From: Sequoia sempervirens
Lineage: Eukaryota > Streptophyta > Pinopsida > Cupressales > Cupressaceae
Assembly: GCA_007258455.2 (NCBI GenBank)
Contig: VDFB02193867.1
Coordinates: 565,471,710 to 565,535,709, forward strand
Reading direction: 5' to 3'
Length of the DNA: 64,000 nt
The notes beneath the pieces are model-generated. The model was not told the DNA's origin. It did no database searches and saw only the letters and a list, made by a program, of their open reading frames with translations. Both the position numbers and the translations under genes were made by a program. Positions 12,147-23,880 of the stretch are shown one piece after another. Position 1 is the stretch's first letter; every line of letters starts with the position of its first letter.

Positions 12147-12608
12147 ACCAAAGGGGACTCATTCACTCAAAATAGAAAATGGGTCCCACCTTAGGCATTT
12201 GAGGTGGGTTTTGGGATTTAAATGTTTTAAATGATGTTTAACGAGTTTAAGTATAGATGTAAAATGGGACCAATTAAAGCATAAGAAAGCCCAATTATTA
12301 ATGAAAAGCCTAGAAAAGTGTGAAATTTTGTTACAACACTTTGAAATAAGGCTTTGTAAATGATAAAAAGAGGTTATTTAGGTGAAATACATTAATAAGA
12401 CCCTAGAAAAGTGTGAAAGTGTGTTACAACACTTCACAACATTAGGTAAGGTACCATTAAAATCCTTATTAGTTCACAAGGGCCCAAGACCTAATGTGAA
12501 TGTATTAACCACATTACAACACTAAATCAAGGCAAAACTAAGCCAACATCCACAAGAAGGACCCAAATGAGCGTGAAAATGTCCAAAGATCCATTTTTCT
12601 ATGCTACA

Positions 12609-13869
12609 TTTAGCCCCCACTTTAGTGAGAGGAGGAACTTGCTTCAAACTCACACTAAAGTAGGAAAAAATGCACATCAAGAGGGATCCAAATGCACCCA
12701 TGCTGGCAAGATGAGACAACAACAATCAAGAAGGGTGATCAATCCCTTAGGATCAAGATCCCATGGTAAACCAAACATAAGCACAAAGGAACACACATGA
12801 CAAGGCCAATCATACACTGCCAAAGATGAAAAAGGAGAAAAGAAAGAAAGAAGAGAGAGAATCAGATCAAGCTTCAATTGTTTGTCCATCTCGATGTGGA
12901 TCAGATCTAGGTTGTTTGTCCAGAAAATGCATACTCACTCTAAGGCGATGAAACTCATGGCTGTCCGTCGGGTGATAAATCCCAAAAGGGTGAGAAACAT
13001 ATACTCATGGTTGGTATGCACTCACACACATGTAGGTCACTATGGGGAAATTCATGCCTCGAAATGGGCTTCCCGCTCAACCATACCAAAGTTATACCTC
13101 CTGATAACTTTAATAAGGCACCATAAAGGAAAATAACTTTTCGAGCTTCGTGAGACAAGCAAAACTTTGTATGCTTGGAGCTCATGAACAAATGCGATGG
13201 CTCCATAGGCATGAAAGTTGTGTTATGCAAGGTGACCATATAACAACAAATGAAAAATGTGACATGCAAAGAATTTTTGAAGGAGTCTTGCTTAGTTCAT
13301 GTGAGGACTTTAACTTAGGGAACATTGTGCCTAATGTCTCCAAGAGAGGACCAATTAGAGAATAGAAGATTCACAACTTAGGGGATGTAGTGCGTCACAT
13401 CAGACCACTAATAGGAATTAAATATGCTAAGATAGATCTCACTCTTGAAGGAAACTACAAACAATTTCATCCACAAAGCAACAAACACATTGTATGAAGT
13501 AAGAAGGTTGCACTAAGAACCAAGAAAAAGGAAAATATAAAATAATAATGCCAATGTATGCCCCCACTTTAAAGGAACTACTGAACACCCTATTGTGAGA
13601 AATTACTTTAAAGTAGAAAAATGAAAAATGCAAATAAGAAAGAAGACATGAGAGAAAACTTGGAAAGCCCTATGCCAAGTCATATGTTTTTGAGTAAAGT
13701 TGTGTCATGTAAGAGAAAAAGAAAAGAGAGGGGTTGTCCCCAAAATGAGAACACCAAACACATAAGGGATCTATGGATTTGGGGTCAGTTTGTTCTTTGC
13801 TACAATGTTTTGTAAGGAGCTCAAAATTGTCATTGTCCCCCAAATACATAGAATTGGAAGAATGACACA
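12609..13869 (-). other. Element C 3' untranslated region
   Basis: It starts with the polypurine tract and is homologous to AB 8187-9300. It has no recognisable coding sequence. Short open frames on both strands here do not match any family and are probably chance. Confidence 0.7.
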
Positions 13870-13884
13870 AAGAGAGTGAAAACA

Positions 13885-14185
13885 AAGAAAAACCTTGTGG
13901 GTCAACATGGAAGAGACATAGGGTGTCTCAACGCTTTGTGCCATCCCAAAAAGGAAAACACAAGACAAATGAAAAAGAAAAAGGAAAAGCTTTTGGGTCT
14001 ACATGAAGGAGACATGAATGTCTCGATGCCTTGCATCATCCCCAAAAGGAAAACACAAGAAAAAGGAAAAGAAAAAGAAAAAATAAATCCTTTTGGGTCA
14101 ACATGAAAGAGACCTAGATGTCTCAATGCCTTACATCATCCCCAAAAGGAAAAACACAAGAAAAAGAAAAAGAAAAAGAACAAGG
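13885..14185. repeat. Three tandem units of about 97 bp in element C
   Basis: Units start near 13891, 13989 and 14088. Each begins with a TTTTGGGTCAACATGAA-like phrase, continues with a variant of GAGACATGAATGTCTC, and then has CATCCCCAAAAGGAAAA and a purine run of AAG/GAAA. The central phrase is itself a short inverted repeat. The same unit closes the window in E on the other strand (from about 63890). Confidence 0.8.
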
Positions 14186-17100
14186 CAAAAGCGATGCACC
14201 ACATAGAGAAGAATGAAGGTAAAAATAGAGGAATATCACAAAGAGAGAGAACATCAAACAAAACATCACGAGGGATCACATTATGCACATGCAACCACAC
14301 AAAAGAAAAAAATAAGAAAAATAAAATGCAAAAGACTAGTAAGGAAAATGCGAGTCAATCGTCGAGCAAGTCATCCACCTCCCAATCATGTTCATTATAT
14401 TCTGAAGGTGAATGGCTAGCTAAAGGGACAACAGCAAGTTCTAAACCAAGATAATTACTAGGTTCATCACTATGTATAGGAGTTTGCTCGTTTAAGCTCA
14501 TCAAAGAGGAAAATAATGTGTTCAATTCATTATGCACCTCTTCCTCAATTTTAGTGATCTCGTAATTGTCATCCAAATTAATCACAACAGGAGGATACAT
14601 GATAATATCTAATGAAGAGTGCAACTCTTGTTGTGATTTTTGTATTTGATCACTTGGTAGTAGGTGGGGAGGAGAATTATCATGCATTGCTTCAGTCAAG
14701 TTTGGATTTTGATTTTATTTACTTAAATCTTCATATAACTTGTGAGAAAGGGTACAGCGTCTACACCTACACTCTCAAGCACCTCTATTTCTTCTGGCTT
14801 TTTTTTCAAGTTGTGTTGGTGAAGGAGTGGGTTGATCAACCATAGGTTTCTTTTCTTCCCTGAGGGGAGGAATAGAAGGAACCATAGGAGGTTGGTCATC
14901 CACTTTCTCTTTTTCCTTGTAAACTTGTTTTATTCGAGGAGGCATGATGGAGTTGCTTTCAGTGTCTCTTAGTCATTTGGACAATGTAGGTGAAGGTTTT
15001 GTCTTTGGTCGGTCTTGATTGTTTGGTTCTTGTTTAGGTACAATCATGGTTTCATCAAGTATGGGAGGTGCAAAAATGGAAGCATACATGTTTCTTAGGG
15101 ATAATTCAGCTATTTTCTTTGCTTTGAATTTTTGGTAAGATATGAAAAAGAAGTCCTGTCATGGAATTATAGGTTCCATGGGCTCAGGAAAAGAGGCTTC
15201 TAAGGAAAAGTTTCCTTTGGAAGACAAGGGGTTAAAGCCGCTATGGTGAACGGTGAATATTTCATTATCAAATGGAAAATTTAAGCATTTGTGCACAACC
15301 GAGTCTGGGACAACTTTCATTGAGAGAAGCCATGGATGGCCTAGCCTCAAGTGAAATTGGTCTAACTGCGAGATGATGGAGAATGTGACATCTATTTTTG
15401 GTCATATTTGTAATGGAAGGGTGATCGACCCTATTGTAGGGAAAGAAAAACCATTGTGCATCTTGATCCATGCTTTCGATTTATCATATTCATCTTGATA
15501 AAGTTCATGCAATACTAAAAATTCCCCAGTGATCACATTCTCTCCATAGGCAGGATCTATTAGTATCCCATTAGTGGGCTTGTCATAGATATGGTTGGCT
15601 ATGTAAAGAGGACCATCAGGTGCATTTTTAATTATATCCTTAGAGGAGAAAGCAATATCAAGAGGATTCTTAGGTCGGCCCTTACAAGGGATAACATCTA
15701 TTTCCCCAACCATTTCATCCATAGGATTAACATTGCTATCATTTAGGATAGTCATTATGTTCATCATCTGTATCAACATTCATCACATCATTTTGTATAG
15801 TTTCACTAGATTTAACAAATGAAATATTATGCTTAGGCATTGGATTAGTGAAAATTTGTAAGTTTTGGTTAGGAGGGGCAACAAAATTATTGCCTTGATT
15901 ACTACCACCTACAATAGATAAACAACCAGAATCAATGAGGTCTGACATGAGATGTTTTAGATGCTTGCAATATTCTGTGTCAAGTCCATTTTTTCGATGA
16001 TAGTGGCAATAAGCATTTGATTTGAAGCTCAAGGGTAAAGGCTTAGTAGGGTCAGGTGTTTTGAGAGGAGGCAAGGTAATCATTTATTGTTGTAAAAGTT
16101 GGGACATTGTGTTATGAAGGGTGTCGGGTAAGGGTGTGAATTATCTTTTCAGATCTCCATAACTAAAGGGCACCGAGGTTTTAACAGTGGCTATTTGGTT
16201 ATTCACATTTTGAGTTGCTAGTTGAGGAGGATTAAATTGAAGGAACCCTTTATTTTTCTTTCTAAATGGTTGGGAATTAATTTGGTTGGTGGGATCGGAT
16301 TTCTCAATTCGGCTAGAAATGGACCTTGTATCTCGACTACTAACAAAATTTTGTTAATCACAAAGGTCAGTACACAAGTGCATGAAGGATGGGAACTTTA
16401 TCATAGTTAGCTTGTTCTGAAGTTTAGTTTGCAAGTTTTCTATAAACATCTTTTGAAGGTGTGGGTCAAGGATCTTGACATTGATTTAGGAGTAAAGCAA
16501 TTGATAGCATGAGATATAATCAGTTACCTTTTCTTCCTCATTTTGCTTGAATCTTATCAAATTGGCCAAGGTTTTATTGGGATTCATATGCACTTAGAAA
16601 TTCTTTACAAATGTATCAACAAGTTCATTGAATGAACGAATTAAATTGTTCGGTAAAGAGGAAAACCATTCCAAGGAAGTATCTTTTAAGGACCTAGGAA
16701 AGAGTTTTGCCAACAATTTATCATCAAGGAAAAAAACACTACATAAGGTGATGTAGGAATTAACATGGTTAGAAGGATCTCCCTTCCCTCCATATTTCTC
16801 AAATCTAGGCACCTCTACTCCTTGTGGCATACCTATGTTCACAATATCTCCAAGGAAAATGAGCTACTTATGATGTAATATGTGGGTGGGTCATTTTGGT
16901 ATTGGTTTATAGTGGAGATTTGCTTTTGCATAGATGGAATAGTTTGGAAAAGTTGTGTTATGAGAGGATCATTACAAGTGGTATGAGGGGGAAGTGAAAG
17001 TGGTAATGGAGTGTATGTATATGTAGGACAAGTGAATGGAATTCTTATAGGTGGTAATGTGGTAGAAGATAGAACATGTGATGCCACATAGGAACTAGGG

Positions 17101-17394
17101 ATGCTAGAAGGAATATTCAAGGAAGGAATCACATCACTAACTTGTTGCATTTTTGTTGTGACTTAAGAAGTGGTATAGGTAGGTATTGAGGCTATCATTG
17201 AGGGAGGAGTAATTTGAGTTCCTCCTTGGTTGGAAACATTGTTTGTTGTTATAGGAGCACTAGAGATTGAAGGAAGATGTTTTCCAAATATTTGAACTAT
17301 GTTTTTCACACTTGGTCAAAGACTTCGTCACTTTCTATGGTAGGGATTGCAATAGCGGAAATTTTTTCAAGGCTAACTTGGTGTTGTAGGTTGA

Positions 17395-18443
17395 GGGTGA
17401 AGCCACAATAGTGGTTTACAATTTGAAGGAGGAAGGAAAACTGAGAAAAAATGACCCCATGGCAAAAAAATTGGTTTTAGGGGTTCAAATGAACCTATAA
17501 GTTTGACCGAACTAGGGTTCGAACGAACCTATTTAATTAATGGGCCCACATTTCCCACCTAAAAAAAAAAAGGAAAATTCATATTGAGGGGGGTTTGAAT
17601 GAACCCTGGTTCGCTAGAACCCCCCTGGTTCTAGCGAACCCCCCTTTTCCCTAATTTTTGACCTTGTTCACAAAAAAAAACCTATTTTTTTACGCTTTGA
17701 AGCTCGGGTTGAGGATGAAAATGGAGGAATCTTTACAAACCCAAATGGAATCAGGTAGTCCTTGGAACGAGCTAACCAACAAATATAAATTTAATATGTT
17801 TTGGTTTTATTATGTACTTTTTTTTTAGTTTTATTAAACATAGGTTTTTCATTGAAAATGAAGGTCCCTCTTCTGCACATATGGAAAAATAGTAGATTAT
17901 CAAAAAAAAAATTAAAAATATAAGTACACCAGATATTGAAGTCCTTGATCCAACAAAAAAATAATAATTTAATTTTGATATATGCAAAAAAAGTTACGCA
18001 TTATACGGTTGTGCTATGTCTGAATTGTAATTGGTTTGACTTTGAAACTTTATTAAAGAAACAATATTCAATAAAAACTATCTAACCAAGTGGAAGCACT
18101 ATATATCAGAGTTACAAGTCTGAATTCAAAAGAATTAGAATTTTATCCTTCATGGAAAAAAAGTTATGCATTATACGGTGTGTCACTTTTTAAAAATGTT
18201 GTTTTTTGAAAAAAACCAATTTTCGTGGGAGATAGAAAAAGAAGTACAATCTGATTCCAAAAATTTTGAAAAAAATATTTTTAGAATCTACAGAAAAAAT
18301 GTGACGAGACTCTAGTTTGCATCATTTTCAAATTCCTCATGGTTTAGCTGCTATAGGTGCCCGAATGTGAAGATTTAGTTAAAAATAATAATTTCAGTGT
18401 CCAGTTTGGCCAAAAATTGTAAACCACTATTGTGGGATCACCC
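17395..18443. mobile_element. Non-autonomous TIR DNA element, 1049 bp
   Basis: The ends are near-perfect inverted repeats of about 29 bp: GGGTGA, two variable bases, then CCACAATAGTGGTTTACAAT on the left, with its complement on the right. It is flanked by ttga at 17391-17394 and 18444-18447. Relative E, at 60630-60645, has the uninterrupted site with one copy of the tetramer, so the insertion is shown directly. There is no transposase frame. A 4-bp duplication with GGG ends does not settle the superfamily. Confidence 0.88.
17608..17640. repeat. Perfect 14-bp hairpin inside the TIR element
   Basis: GGTTCGCTAGAACC and GGTTCTAGCGAACC are exact reverse complements around the loop cccct. Other GAAC/GTTC-rich phrases near 17480-17530 have the same flavour. 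Confidence 0.9.
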
Positions 18444-18691
18444 TTGACTAAGTCCTCATGAATTTGAATGATTTTCTCTTCTAGTATATCATCAATCCTT
18501 GGTTCAACATGCATGCTACCATAAGGAAAAGACTTGCTAAGGGTATTATCCATGCCTAGTGTAATAGTGTCAATACTAGGAGTGGAAACTCTAGATAACC
18601 CAAGATCCACAACGAGTGTGTTATCACAAGATGCCATGAGTCTTGAACTTCTTCTCACTATGGTATTAGCAATAGGACACCAAAAACTCAT

Positions 18692-19176
18692 GCAAAGGCT
18701 ACTAAATGTGGGGTGGATGCAAATGCAATGTAAGCTAACACTTGAATGAATTGCTTAAAACTAAAATTCTAGAAAGTAAAACTGAAATACAGAAACAACA
18801 AACAAATACTCAAAAATTGAATTGTAAATGACAGAAAATGTAGTGCAAAATGTGCAAAGGAACTGATTCTCCCTAAGTGGTGAATGAGTCTTGGTACTAA
18901 TCTTTTTGAAAAAATTTTAAAAAATTAAAATGAATTTTATGCTTTTTTATATTTTTTTATTCAAATATGATGTGAAAATGCAGAATTTTAGTGATTTTTA
19001 ATGAGATGGAATGCAATCATGCAAGCTATATGAGCTTTTTACTAATGCAAATTTTGGAACCCTAGATTGAAAATTAAACAATGCAAGGTGCAATGCAATG
19101 TTAATCAAAGCTATTCCTAGGATGTAAATGCTCTCCAAAATAGAAATATGATGCTTGAAATTTGGGTTCACCAAAA
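18692..19176 (-). other. Element C leader and primer binding site
   Basis: It runs from the LTR to the start of the coding region. The minus strand reads TTTTGGTGAACCC directly after the LTR end. TGGTGAACCC ends in the complement of a tRNA CCA tail, and AB has the same site. The rest is homologous to AB 22800-23038 and carries no gene. The tRNA species was not assigned. Confidence 0.7.
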
Positions 19177-20805
19177 TGAAATGTATATTTTTTTGTATGT
19201 GGAAATCTCTTACACTTCTAGGGTTTTGACCCTAAAAGGAGAGAGATACAAAAACCTTAACACTTCACTCAAGAACAAACCCTTGATATTTCAATGCAAA
19301 GGAGATTGAAATCTGTCAAAGAGGATTATCCTAAAGGCTGAAAACTGATAAGAGGTTCACCACTAATGCAAAACTTGGAAAATGCAAGATGCTTGAAAAC
19401 ACACTATGATATGAAAAAAGACCTAGAAATGCAAATAGATTGTAATAGAAAACTATGAGATTTAAAGTGTGCACCTAGAAACTAGAGAAAGATGGAATGG
19501 AGCTTTGGAATCTTGAAATTGTTGCTTTTTAGGCCAACTAGGACTCATACGCCAAGCTGGGCGACTTAGTCTTGCTTTGGGTGAACAATGTCAGAATAGG
19601 TTCAGATAAATGGGTACTTAGATCTACAAAAATCTCTATCGAACTCCTACAGTGAGAGTCATACATCACTAATGGCGAATAAGTCCACTTCTGGATTCCT
19701 AAAAATTCAAAAACAGAATCTGTAGCTCTTGGTCTGCTCTTCTACTCCTAATTCAGATCTAGCTCTGAAACTACAGAATTCAACCTATAGGTGTTCTCCA
19801 AGCTTCTCTTAGGACTTTGAAAACTTTGAATGGCTTTGACAATTTGATGGCAACTTTCCCAATCTTTCTCTAACAAATCTGCAACCTAAACCTAGAAATC
19901 ACATTCATAGAGAGGGAAAAATTATTGTGGGGTTAGAAAATAGGGGTTTTCCTTGGTCAAACCTCGTGTTGGTAATTAAACCATTGAAATGAAATGGAAT
20001 ATGGAAAGAGAATGGTGAATGAACAAAAGAAATGCTACAACTCACCAAACCCTTGAAGTAGAATGATGCAAACATGCAAGTAATGGCTCTAATGGATGTA
20101 GACTTGAAAATGCTTGAAATGCTTAGAATGCTTGATAGATTGATTGGGGGTGAAATGAGTAGAAAAACCTTGTATTTATACTTTATTATACAATAATTCT
20201 TGAAAATACATCATCACAGGCCGACCGTAGATCTTAGAAAATAAAAACCTGCCAAAAAATTGAATTGACTTTGAATTTTGAGCCAAAGGGGACTCATTAG
20301 CCACTCTAGTCGAATGGATCCTAGCAAAGGGGACTCATGTGCCCAAAATTGCAAATGGGTACCACCTTAGGCGTTTGAGGTGGGTTTCAAGGTTTAAATG
20401 TTTTAAATGATGTTTAATGGGTTTATTCTCAAAAAACTTATAAGTAAGGCCTATAGATGCAAAATGGGGCTAATTAAAGCATAAGAAAGCCCAATTATTA
20501 ATGAAAAGCCTAGAAAATGTGAAATTTTGCTACAGTACTTTGAAATAAGGCTTGGTAAATGATAAAAAGGGGTTATTTAGGTGAAATATATTAATAACAC
20601 CCTAGAAAAGTGTGAGTGTGTTACAACACTTCACAACATTAGGTAAGGTACCATTAAAATCCTTATTAGTTCACAAGGGCCCAAGACCTAATGTGAATGT
20701 ATTAACCAAAATACAACACTAAATCAAGGAAAAACTAAGCCAACAACCACAAGAAGGACCCAAATGAGTGTGAAAATGTCCAAAGATCCATTTTTCTACA
20801 CTACA
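19177..20805 (-). repeat. Right LTR of element C (5' LTR in coding sense), 1629 bp
   Basis: It matches the left LTR end to end with a few small indels and substitutions. The minus-strand TATAAATA lies at 20173-20180. The hairpin cassettes (about 19550, 19650, 20288 and 20329) are more eroded than in the left copy. Confidence 0.9.
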
Positions 20806-20810
20806 CATCC

Positions 20811-21304
20811 CAATTCCCTATAATATCTTCTCAAGTAGAAGAGGAAGGATTGTCATAGCTCTCAATCATTGGATCACTTAATATCAACATATCCTCCACA
20901 AAAATGTGTTTTTCATGATCATTCATGATTGTATCCTTATTCACTAAAGCATTCTCACAAGTAGGGGAGGTGTTAGGATATTAATGGAGACTAGGTAAAG
21001 TAGTTCTAATGATCTCATGTTCTTGTTTCATAATGTCTTCCAAAGGGGGAGGAGGAGAAGGACAAACAAGACTTTCATGATTCTTAATAATTGTATCTTC
21101 TTGCACTAAGATACCTTCACTAATAGGAGAGGTATCAGGAGAAGAAAAAATATGATTGTCATGATTGTTGATGCTTGAATCCTCTTGTATCAAAGCTTTA
21201 GCAAATGATCTAGGGGAGATGAATTCACCAAGGGCTTCATCTAACATGTCAAAGTCATCACTACTAAATGGTTTGAATGATATGCTTTGTCTAAGGCTTA
21301 TCAT
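20811..21304 (-). pseudogene. AB ORF, N-terminal part
   Basis: Minus-strand frame from 21304, starting with a Ser/Phe/Asp-rich stretch and then further copies of the IIxxHExLV motif (for example IIKNHESLVCPSPP). Stops occur near 20981 and 20845. Across the target duplication at 20806-20810 the frame passes directly into 10997-10355 once C and one catcc are ignored, so the two parts were one ORF before C inserted. The product is not recognised. Confidence 0.65.
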
Positions 21305-21775
21305 TTGTTGTTTGTTTCTTTTGATGTTTTTGGTTTTTGTTTTTGTTTTCTAATGAATGCCAAATGTAATCTAATCTTATAAACTATGAACTAATGAGCT
21401 AGAAATGAAAAGTACAGTAATGTGATTTAATCCACAATTGAAATGAATCTAAATTAAGCTAGATTTAATGAAATGCATGAAACAGAAACTCCACAAACTA
21501 AAACAATTGTCTAACAACAACTAACAAAAACCTAGAAATGATGTTTTTAATGTTGTAAAAGGCAGGTTTAGGTCTGATCTTGGACTAATTCTCCTAAAGG
21601 GGAATATGAGTCCCAGTTAGGGTTTTTTCAGGGGTATAAATGTTGATAAACAATCACCACAAAATACCTAAAAATCAAGAAAAAACACCTATACTAGGAC
21701 TAAATCACCCAGACGGGTGTATGAGTCCCAGATTAGGGTTTTTACACCAATTTCAAAACATTTGTGTGAATGTTG
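21305..21775 (-). other. AB leader, distal part
   Basis: No gene is seen. Two copies of an ATGAGTCCCA(G)...TTAGGGTTTTT phrase at about 21607 and 21721 echo one arm of the LTR hairpin cassettes. Confidence 0.6.
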
Positions 21776-22785
21776 TGTTGAATACCCAAGATACTGAGAA
21801 GGGGGGTGAATCAATATCTTCTTAAACTTATTGAACAAACACCATCCAATTACCCCAATGCATATAATAGTAAAAATGAGTAGGAACATAAAAGCAGACA
21901 TCACATGAACACTAGGATTTTTACATGGAAAACCAAAAATGGGAAAAACCACGGTGAGGATTAGCTCACAATATGGTATAACCAATTATAAGATATTACA
22001 AAGGGTGGATCACTACTAGGACTCACTATCCAAAATGGGAGGCTCACTGCCTACAAAAGATACAATAACAATATGATTTACAACCAGAATTTGAACTGGT
22101 AAGGTTACACCTAACAAGTGTTGATTTAGTTCCTTCGATGTTCAGTAAACTGAATTGACACACTTCATCATCTTCGCATACTTGTCTATCTCCACACACT
22201 TCACTTCATACTTTGCTACATCAATCACAAAACTTTCCAATATATATCTAATTCATCTGCAAGCATCAATTAGGTTGGCCTAATTAGATGCAACCCTTAT
22301 TCACCAAAAAGATAACTGTCAGCTTCAAGCATGTACAAAATCTTTCCAAAAACAATTCAAGCTTGTAGCATGCTACAACATGTTAGTATGGACCTAAGAT
22401 AGGTCACACATACATCTGAAATACAAAAATTAATCCATTGCAACATCAACTATACATTAGGTTGTCCAAAGATAGACCTAATAGCAAAATGTAACAACAG
22501 AGTAATTCCAACTCGTCGTATGAACACCTGAACACATGAGATTCTAAACTTACAAGCTTCCAGCATCCAAAAACCATTTTCCAAAACTACAAGAAATTAT
22601 AATTATCAAAAGAGGATTGCAGACCAAAATACCAAAGGATAATGACTACATATTGGTTCAAATACTAGTTCACAATACTAGATCAAACTTGAACTTGAAC
22701 TTGCAGTTGCAACTCATATAACATGGTGACATCAATGACAACAAAAAAGATGCATAATGATATGTTCTTATTCATTCTTCCAACA
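21776..22785. mobile_element. Solo LTR J, 1010 bp
   Basis: It begins TGTTGAATACCC and ends TTCTTCCAACA, giving TGTTG...CAACA ends. It is flanked by perfect 5-bp duplications tgttg (21771-21775 and 22786-22790). There is no internal region and no second LTR, so it looks like the product of LTR-LTR recombination. It sits in the 5' leader of AB. The sequence on either side aligns with AB/C leader sequence. Confidence 0.85.
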
Positions 22786-22790
22786 TGTTG

Positions 22791-23038
22791 TGTTTTCTAT
22801 TTTGAAAGATGTCAAGGCTAAGTGCAATTATATATTTCTAGTGAAATTCAATGGTGTAAGAGGTAAAAATGCAATTTATATGCACTTTCATTAATGCAAT
22901 TTTAAGAAACCCTAGAATGTCAATTAATGAATGTAAAACCTAATGCAAACTTAATGCAAGCTAGATCTAGGACTATGATGCACTCTAAATTTTAAATAAT
23001 GTGTTCTAAATGCTAGGTTCACTTCAGGTTCACCAAAA
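22791..23038 (-). other. AB leader, proximal part with primer binding site
   Basis: Homologous to 18950-19176 of C. The minus strand has TGGTGAACC at 23035-23027, three bases from the LTR end, and a second GTGAACC nearby at about 23020. Confidence 0.7.
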
Positions 23039-23875
23039 TGAAAGGTTGAAAATTGTCGTTCTATGGTTTAGGACATAGAACAACAAGTTTTCTACACATG
23101 GCATTCAAGGAAACCCTAGAGATCTCAATCCAAGGATGGAATGAAGGGAGGAGATATGCTAAAGGTTGTCCTAGAGTGTGATTAGGGAATAAAAAGGGGT
23201 TTAGCACCAAGCTAGGGCTTGTAAAGAAAATTAATGTGCAAGACCTAATATCAAAACCTAATGATATGCAAAACTCAAATGAATGACCTAGAAATGAATG
23301 CAAATCAAAATAGTAAACTGAGAAAACATAGAGGTGTACCTGGAAACCTGTAGAAGCTTGGAACAAGGTCTGAAATCCTGAAAATGTTGACTTTAATGCT
23401 CATTGGGACTCATATGCCAGGTTGGGCGATTTAGTCCCAGATTAGAGTTTCTAGGTAGAAACTAAGATCTAGTAGAGACAAGTCTGAAACTTCTAAAAAC
23501 TAGAAAAATCCTTGTACTAAGACTCATAAACCACAAGTAGCATATCAATCCTATTCTACTTTCTCAAAAGTTCAAGATCTGAATCTTCTCTCCTATCTCT
23601 ACTCTTCCTTCCAAGCTTTGTTTATGGGTCTAAAACTCTGAATTAGGACTTGTAGGTGACTTTTCATGATCTTGCAATGTAGATGACAACTTGATAATCT
23701 TCCTCAATATTGAAAGATTTTCTTCAAAGTATCTTCAAACCTAAAAGCACCTAGATCTACAATCACACATGTAGAGAGAGAAAAACTTGTTGATTGTTAG
23801 GAAATAGGGGTTTGCCTTGGTCAAACTCCATTTAGGTAATGAAACCATATGATGAAACAATGAAACATGAACAAT
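23039..23875 (-). repeat. Right LTR of AB, first part
   Basis: Collinear with 6331-7175 of the left LTR. It stops at the target duplication gatac of element D and resumes at 38693. Confidence 0.88.
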
Positions 23876-23880
23876 GATAC

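Larger units (their letters stand above)
10998..12608 (-). repeat. Left LTR of element C, 1611 bp
   Basis: It matches 19177-20805 end to end. It begins TGAAACATATT on the plus strand and ends CTATGCTACA. It has a minus-strand TATAAATA at 11997-12004 and four hairpin cassettes (about 11361-11394, 11476-11508, 12113-12146, 12154-12187). Confidence 0.9.
14355..18691 (-). pseudogene. Element C gag-protease polyprotein, interrupted
   Basis: Reading down the minus strand: an N-terminal domain with the motif IIQIHEDLV (18691-18440), a TIR-element insertion, a Pro/Ser/Thr-rich stretch (17150-16860), a Ty3 gag core with VPRFEKYGGKGDPSNHVNSY and LEWFSSLP (16842-16594), a CHYHRKNGLDTEYC block (about 16020) typical of this gag class, and then a protease-like block with ILIDPAYGENVI where a catalytic DSG/DTG would be expected (about 15560). 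A second protease-like block with RLGHPWL follows (15350-15159), then an acidic tail ending at 14355. Frameshifts near 15740 and 15400 and scattered stops break it. No RT follows, as the stop is about 1.7 kb from the LTR. Confidence 0.75.
10998..20805 (-). mobile_element. Element C: Ty3-like gag-protease LTR element, non-autonomous, complete ends
   Basis: The LTRs are 10998-12608 and 19177-20805. Target duplications are identical: catcc at 10993-10997 and 20806-20810. Both LTRs run TG...CA. The minus-strand primer site is TGGTGAACCC (19173-19164) and the polypurine tract is GTGGGGGCTAAA at 12609-12622, matching AB. The interior carries gag and protease-like sequence but no reverse transcriptase, RNase H or integrase. 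The element is inserted in AB's ORF and is itself hit by a 1.05 kb TIR element. Confidence 0.92.

Noticed and set aside
12522..14126. Several 60-100 codon open frames on both strands of C's 3' region
   Set aside because: They lie in noncoding sequence shared with AB where the frames are not kept, and in purine-rich repeats that are open by composition.
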